This document shows positions 8,360 to 12,370 of a stretch of DNA of 12,370 bases, one piece after another. The translations under genes and the position numbers were made by a program. Source of the stretch: Verrucomicrobiales bacterium. Its GTDB lineage: Bacteria > Verrucomicrobiota > Verrucomicrobiia > Limisphaerales > UBA1096. The notes under the pieces are model-generated. The model did not search any database. It saw nothing but the letters and a program-made list of their open reading frames with translations, and was not told where the DNA came from. Location: assembly GCA_002721375.1 (NCBI GenBank), contig PBKH01000001.1, positions 1 through 12,370 on the forward strand, read 5' to 3'. Position 1 is the first letter of the stretch. Each line of letters opens with the position of its first letter.

Positions 8360-8471
8360 AATGTGCGGCTGCCTAACCACTCCGTAGAGCCAATTTAGCA
8401 GAAAGCTCAAGTCGCTCCAAAGTGAATGTGCGTTGCAACAGGCCAAACGGATGGCTAGCTTTGGCGACACC
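8360..8471. promoter_or_regulatory. Divergent intergenic region, possible minus-strand promoter
   Basis: These 112 bases separate the likely starts of the ATP-grasp gene (minus) and the SGNH hydrolase gene (plus). On the minus strand TAAATT (plus-strand positions 8392-8397) matches four of six -10 positions. TTGGAG lies 17 bases upstream as a poor -35. If real, transcription would begin near 8385, giving a short leader for the ATG at 8359 and excluding the longer starts. The match is weak. Confidence 0.25.
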
Positions 8472-9668
8472 ATGATTCGACCTACTTGCATTTATGTTTT
8501 TGTCACGTTTTTTTCGTTTGTGCTTGGCCAAGCGACCGAAGCAGAGACAAACCGAAATGTTATATTTCGTGGCGGACTGCAAAACTCGCGAATCCAGTTC
8601 GAACAAAATAAAACAGGACGCATTGCATTCATCGGTGGATCGATCACTCAGATGAACGGCTATCGACCAATGGTCAGCGATTGGCTTCGGGTTCAGTATC
8701 CCAAAACAAAGTTTGAGTTCATCAACGCAGGAATTGCCTCAACAGATTCTCATACGGGGGCGTTCCGACTTGGCGACCATGTGCTGAATAAAGGGCGAAT
8801 CGACCTACTGTTCATCGAGTTCGCGGTAAACGACGATCAGGATGCGCAACATTCTAAACGTGGCTGCCTCCTCGGCATGGAAGGCATCGTCCGACAAATG
8901 CGTCTCCGCCAGCCGATGTGCGATCTTGTTGTAACGCATTTCGTGAATCCTTCGATGCTTCAGCAGATTCAGTCCGGCAAAACACCCCAATCAATCGAAG
9001 CGCATGAGGAGGTGCTCCGACATTACCATGTGTCGTCGGTTTATCTCGCGCGGGAGGTAGCCGACCGCATCGCGGCCGGAAAACTGACCTGGGAGGAATA
9101 CGGCGGCACACACCCAAAGCCAATTGGCAACGCTTTGGCAGCAGATTTGATAGATGAGTTATTGAGTAGCCAATGGGCCAAGACACTGCCTGCGAACATA
9201 GCAAAGTCTGCACGTTTTTTACCGGCCAAGCCCATTGATTCGGCTAGTTTTTTCAATGGCCGTTTTTTTTCGCCCGGATTGGCCAACCAGGACGGCGGAT
9301 GGGAATGGCACGTTCCGGACTGGAAAAACATCCCGGGTGCTTTTCGGAAAACATTCGCCGGTTTGAAACTGCTCTGCGGCGAGCCTAAAAGCGGCGAGTT
9401 ATCATTTGAATTTGAAGGCCAAGCAGTCGGGGCATATGTACTGGCCGGACCAGACGCGGGAGTGCTGGAAGTCAGTGTCGATGGCAGGCAATTTAAGCCA
9501 ACGAATCTGTACCATCGCTACAGCCGAGGGCTTCATTATCCTCGCACGGTGATGTTTGCCACCGATCTCAAACCTAGTCGGCACTCTATTGTTTTACGCT
9601 TGGTTAAGCCTTCTGAAAAGGGCACCAAGAGAACGGCAGCTCGCATTCTCGAGTTCGTTGTCAATTAG
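8472..9668 (+). CDS. Secreted SGNH/GDSL-like hydrolase with C-terminal beta-rich domain
   Basis: This is a probable esterase acting outside the cytoplasm, perhaps on acylated polysaccharides. The chosen ATG at 8472 gives a clear signal peptide: MIRP, a hydrophobic core to about residue 19, and a likely cut after TEA (about 24). An earlier in-frame ATG at 8433 would put 13 polar residues in front of it. The SGNH blocks are the nucleophile in FIGGSIT (53-59, S57), the glycine in NAGIAS (85-90), the asparagine in FAVND (117-121, N120) and the histidine in GGTHP (211-215, H214). The usual Asp three residues before the His is G211, so the triad looks incomplete. Residues about 240-398 form a second domain with alternating hydrophobic strands and GAYVLAGPDAG, typical of a beta-sandwich. 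Total length is 398. The substrate is unknown. The gene is divergent from the ATP-grasp gene and 56 bases upstream of the first pseudopilin gene. Confidence 0.82.
   Translation: MIRPTCIYVFVTFFSFVLGQATEAETNRNVIFRGGLQNSRIQFEQNKTGRIAFIGGSITQMNGYRPMVSDWLRVQYPKTKFEFINAGIASTDSHTGAFRLGDHVLNKGRIDLLFIEFAVNDDQDAQHSKRGCLLGMEGIVRQMRLRQPMCDLVVTHFVNPSMLQQIQSGKTPQSIEAHEEVLRHYHVSSVYLAREVADRIAAGKLTWEEYGGTHPKPIGNALAADLIDELLSSQWAKTLPANIAKSARFLPAKPIDSASFFNGRFFSPGLANQDGGWEWHVPDWKNIPGAFRKTFAGLKLLCGEPKSGELSFEFEGQAVGAYVLAGPDAGVLEVSVDGRQFKPTNLYHRYSRGLHYPRTVMFATDLKPSRHSIVLRLVKPSEKGTKRTAARILEFVVN
8522..8533. repeat. 12-base perfect palindrome GCTTGGCCAAGC, copy 2
   Basis: The second perfect copy of the same 12-base palindrome lies at the signal-peptide cleavage region of the SGNH hydrolase gene, 3.2 kb from copy 1 and in an unrelated gene. 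Shared ancestry of the genes therefore does not explain it. Confidence 0.6.
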
Positions 9669-9724
9669 ACGAATTACCCTCTTTATTCGCTTGACGGTTC
9701 AGATGAAAGTGCGATGTTTTTGAC

Positions 9725-10636
9725 GTGAAAATTTTGCTTTCAATCAGAGGAAGTCGCGGCTTCACACTGATTGAGTTGCTGGTGGTAATCGCGATTATTG
9801 CCATCCTTGCGGCACTGCTGCTTCCCTCCCTCGCCAAGGCCAAACAGACCGCCACCGGTATCGCCTGCATGAACAACAACAAGCAGTTGATGGTGGCTTG
9901 GAATATGTTCGCCTCAGACCATGAAGATAGAGTTTGTTATGCAAGCGCATACCATGCCGAACCGACAATCAACTTTGCTTGGGCAATAGGAGGCTCACCC
10001 GTTAATTCAAGAGACAGTTACATCACAAAAGGCGTTATTTATCGATATGTTGGTAACTCCGACGATGTGTTTCGTTGCCCAGCCGATATTCACCTGAACA
10101 AACAACAAGGCAAGGGCAACCTAGTCCGAGCTGACCGCAGCTACAGCATGAGTATCTTTATGGGAGGATGGTCCGGTTGGGCATTTTGGGGCGATCAAGA
10201 TTGGAAAGTATATCGCAAAACAGATGAAATCGAGGATCCCTCGCAACGCTTCGTTCTCCTTGATATGAGACCCAACAGTATTAATGCGGGCAACTACCGG
10301 GTGGACATGGCCGGTTGGCCCAATAAACCGCAAATGCATCGCTTCTGGCAGGATTATCCGGGCATTTATCACAACGATTCCACGATGTTTTCCTTTGCTG
10401 ACGGTCACTGTGAAAAAAAACGCTGGCTAGACGAACGCACAAAAAATCCTCCGGAGAACCCAGACGGAACAATTCCAAACCGAGTTATCTCCACGCCTAA
10501 CAACAGCGATGTTTATTGGATGCAGGAGAGGACAACACGAGTGGAGAACCCCAAAAGGAAATACGTAGGTCCGGGTTATGCCTACACAGCAAGACTAGCC
10601 GGCTGGGAACACCATGGTTATTGGGCTAACGAATAG
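9725..10636 (+). CDS. Prepilin-type protein with C-terminal H-X9-DG motif (copy A)
   Basis: This is a 303-residue type IV pilin/pseudopilin-like protein. The N-terminus has a short basic leader ending in G12, then F13 and the classic [20 protein letters not shown] helix, so prepilin peptidase should cut G12-F13 and methylate the phenylalanine. The mature protein would stay in the inner membrane or assemble into a type II secretion-like or type IV pilus-like fibre. The soluble part has DVFRCPAD (114-121), a Trp/Gly-rich [11 protein letters not shown] (146-156), [16 protein letters not shown] (185-200) and H216-X9-DG ending in FADGH. This is the prepilin-type processing-associated H-X9-DG class. 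The role of individual members is not established. The start codon is GTG, without a Shine-Dalgarno sequence. A paralogue follows after 65 bases. Confidence 0.9.
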   Translation: MKILLSIRGSRGFTLIELLVVIAIIAILAALLLPSLAKAKQTATGIACMNNNKQLMVAWNMFASDHEDRVCYASAYHAEPTINFAWAIGGSPVNSRDSYITKGVIYRYVGNSDDVFRCPADIHLNKQQGKGNLVRADRSYSMSIFMGGWSGWAFWGDQDWKVYRKTDEIEDPSQRFVLLDMRPNSINAGNYRVDMAGWPNKPQMHRFWQDYPGIYHNDSTMFSFADGHCEKKRWLDERTKNPPENPDGTIPNRVISTPNNSDVYWMQERTTRVENPKRKYVGPGYAYTARLAGWEHHGYWANE

Positions 10637-10701
10637 AGCTAACAGCATTAATAAATGCATTGCTTAATCAATCAGAGCAAATCACAACGTTTAACGAATA
10701 A

Positions 10702-11670
10702 GTGAAAAAAGCATTCACGCTGATTGAACTTCTGGTGGTAATTGCAATTATAGCCATCCTTGCAGCTCTGCTTCTTCCGGCCTTGGCTAGGGCCAAGCAA
10801 ACCGGCACAGCGGCGGCTTGCCTTAATAACAACCGGCAATTGCTCATCGCTTGGAACAATTTCTCCGGCGATAACGAGGGACACACCATATATGCCAGCG
10901 CCTGGTACTATCCCGGTTTTGTTTATCCTGAAAATCTTAAGTATGAACCAACTGCCGATTTCTCCTATTGTGCTTCGCAATACCTCGGGGCGAATTTGCC
11001 ACCGAAAGATTGGCTAGAGATTTCCGCACTGTTTACTTACGGAGGCAGGAGTCGGGATGTATTTCACTGTCCCGAAGATAAGTATTACGGTATCTCCAAA
11101 AAAGAAGGCTGGCCCGAGCGAATCCGTTCTTACAGCATTAATATCTACGCAGGCGGCTGGTCCGGTTGGCCGTTTTACGGGGATCAAATGTGGAAAATTT
11201 ATCGACAACAGTCCGATTTCCGAGATCCCGCCATGCGCTTTGTTCTGATGGATATGGATGATGAAAGTATCAATGCTGGGAATTACCGCGTGGATATGGC
11301 CGGTTGGCCCAATAATCCCAATCTGTATCGTTTCCGTCAGGACTGGCCTGCCTCATGGCATAACAACGGCTGCACCATCTCATTTGCGGATGGCCACGCT
11401 GAACGAAAAAAATGGCTACACGAAGATACCTTACAGGTGGGTTTCAATCCACATCAGGGATCAGGTGTCAAAAACAGCCCCGGCAATCAGGACATCGCTT
11501 GGATGCAGGAACGCGCAACGCGCCCCGAGCAAGGTTGGCAACAAAGCGGCTGGGCGCGTCAATGGACAGGCGCAATGCACCTCAAGCCGTGGAAATGGTG
11601 GGGGTACTGGCGCATGCCTGGCGAGATCAGCGCAGACAGCCTAAGCCCCAGACCTAACTACGCCGACTGA
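10702..11670 (+). CDS. Prepilin-type protein with C-terminal H-X9-DG motif (copy B)
   Basis: This is a 322-residue paralogue of the preceding gene. The leader is only MKKA, followed by [16 protein letters not shown]. The residue before the cut is Ala4, not Gly, which prepilin peptidases tolerate less commonly. Shared landmarks are ACLNNNRQL, DVFHCPED (119-126), GGWSGWPFYG (151-160), [16 protein letters not shown] (189-204, identical to copy A), H220-X9-DG ending FADGH, and WMQERATR (267-274). It differs from copy A by an insertion-rich region at about 68-105 and by a longer Trp-rich tail (GWQQSGWARQW to KWWGYW). The start codon is GTG at 10702, with no Shine-Dalgarno sequence. It lies between copy A and a secreted alpha/beta hydrolase, all on the plus strand. 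Confidence 0.9.
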   Translation: MKKAFTLIELLVVIAIIAILAALLLPALARAKQTGTAAACLNNNRQLLIAWNNFSGDNEGHTIYASAWYYPGFVYPENLKYEPTADFSYCASQYLGANLPPKDWLEISALFTYGGRSRDVFHCPEDKYYGISKKEGWPERIRSYSINIYAGGWSGWPFYGDQMWKIYRQQSDFRDPAMRFVLMDMDDESINAGNYRVDMAGWPNNPNLYRFRQDWPASWHNNGCTISFADGHAERKKWLHEDTLQVGFNPHQGSGVKNSPGNQDIAWMQERATRPEQGWQQSGWARQWTGAMHLKPWKWWGYWRMPGEISADSLSPRPNYAD

Positions 11671-11722
11671 TTATGGGAGTTTCCTCAGAACAAACAAACC
11701 AGTTTTCCACACGGTTTTTCCA

Positions 11723-12370
11723 ATGAATAATATGAGCCTTCACCAGACTGGATTGAAACAAGCAGCAACAATTACCGTCTGCTTTCTCTTACTGAAAACG
11801 GCAATCGCTGCAGATCTAAATCAAACCAAGGAATCATTCTCCTCTAAAACTACAAAGACATACTCTTACAGTTATCTCAAATACCTACCAGATGGGTATG
11901 ACGGGAAAAAAGAATTCCCCTTACTGCTTTTTCTACATGGCGCAGGAGAACGAGGCGATAACCTTGAACTGGTCACCAAGCACGGTCCTCCGAAACTGAT
12001 CAAGAATGGAAAAAAATTTCCCTTCATTGTGATCTCTCCACAATGCCCAAAAGGGGTATGGTGGAAAGCCGACGGCCTCGACGCGCTGCTGGATGGTTTC
12101 ATCAGCAAGCATGCCGTAGATAGGTCTCGAATCTACTGCACCGGCCTAAGCATGGGCGGCTTTGGAACTTGGGCTCTTGGTGGGCTAAACCCCAAGCGCT
12201 TTGCAGCACTGGCCCCTATATGCGGTGGAGGCAACAGCATAGATGCCAGACATATCGGCAAAAAACCTGTATGGGTATTTCATGGTGCCAAAGATAAAGT
12301 CATCCCTCTTATAGAATCTGAGCGTATGGTGAACGCTTTGAAACGGCGAGGTGGCAAACCAAAGTTTACC
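11723..12370 (+). CDS. Secreted alpha/beta hydrolase, predicted esterase/peptidase (runs off right edge)
   Basis: An open frame from the ATG at 11723 continues to the last base, so 216 residues are visible and the C-terminus is missing. Residues 1-30 form a signal peptide with a hydrophobic core TITVCFLLLKTAIAA, probably cut after A30. The mature part fits a dienelactone-hydrolase / poly-hydroxybutyrate-depolymerase-like esterase: YLPDGYDGKKEFPLLLFLHG, the oxyanion-hole region LHGAGERGDN (71-80), the nucleophile elbow GLSMGG with S143, and FHGAKDKVIP with D191 as the likely acid. The catalytic His would lie beyond the window. The same fold is annotated as predicted peptidase in some genomes, so the substrate is open. 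A second ATG at 11732 would shorten the signal peptide by three residues. No Shine-Dalgarno sequence is seen. The start is 52 bases after pseudopilin copy B. Confidence 0.85.
   Translation, partial: MNNMSLHQTGLKQAATITVCFLLLKTAIAADLNQTKESFSSKTTKTYSYSYLKYLPDGYDGKKEFPLLLFLHGAGERGDNLELVTKHGPPKLIKNGKKFPFIVISPQCPKGVWWKADGLDALLDGFISKHAVDRSRIYCTGLSMGGFGTWALGGLNPKRFAALAPICGGGNSIDARHIGKKPVWVFHGAKDKVIPLIESERMVNALKRRGGKPKFT

Noticed and set aside
8360..8491. Longer starts for the PurD-like gene at 8491 and 8473
   Set aside because: They would run into the divergent SGNH hydrolase start and add residues with no counterpart before the first beta strand. The possible -10 box at 8392-8397 also favours the shorter form.
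9691..9718. TTGACG with a downstream GATGTT as a promoter for pseudopilin copy A
   Set aside because: The -35 is good but the -10 matches only three of six positions, and the start of transcription would fall on the GTG itself.
10645..10658. GCATT-AATA-AATGC hairpin after pseudopilin copy A
   Set aside because: A five-pair AT-rich stem with no following T-run is too weak for an intrinsic terminator.

Overview
The window most likely comes from a member of the Verrucomicrobiota or a related PVC-group bacterium. The main reason is a tandem pair of prepilin-type proteins that carry an H-X9-DG motif near the C-terminus, a class known to be abundant in Verrucomicrobiota, Lentisphaerota and Planctomycetota. 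Two secreted SGNH and alpha/beta hydrolases lie beside them. Base composition is moderate and most starts lack a clear Shine-Dalgarno sequence. The phylum call is an inference from gene content.

Layout. Positions 1-157 (minus) hold the first 52 codons of an unrecognised gene. After an AT-rich 222-base gap, sucC and sucD (plus, 380-2499) encode both subunits of succinyl-CoA synthetase. Converging on sucD, with only 10 bases between the stop codons, is a minus-strand run of five genes transcribed from about 8359 down to 2510. In transcription order these are a PurD-like ATP-grasp protein, alanine racemase (8-base overlap), a flavin-dependent halogenase-like FAD protein (15-17 base gap), a FluC/CrcB fluoride channel (5-base gap) and carB (62-base gap). 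The carB gene encodes only the N-terminal, carboxyphosphate-forming half of carbamoyl-phosphate synthase and stops inside the oligomerisation domain.

Diverging from the ATP-grasp gene is a plus-strand set of exported proteins: an SGNH/GDSL-like hydrolase with a C-terminal beta-rich domain (8472-9668), two paralogous H-X9-DG pseudopilin-like proteins (9725-10636 and 10702-11670) and a secreted alpha/beta hydrolase that runs off the right edge (11723-12370).

How the genes fit together. SucCD is central TCA metabolism, CarB feeds arginine and pyrimidine synthesis, Alr makes D-alanine for peptidoglycan, and FluC exports fluoride. The ATP-grasp/Alr/FAD-protein trio is tightly packed and could be a small amino-acid-modifying pathway, but this is a hypothesis. 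The points most worth following up are the split carB, the PurD-like protein that has lost the PurD signature next to Alr, and a strong local excess of the palindrome TTGGCCAA (seven perfect copies). No RNA gene, CRISPR array, insertion sequence or prophage was seen, and I saw no clear unprecedented system.
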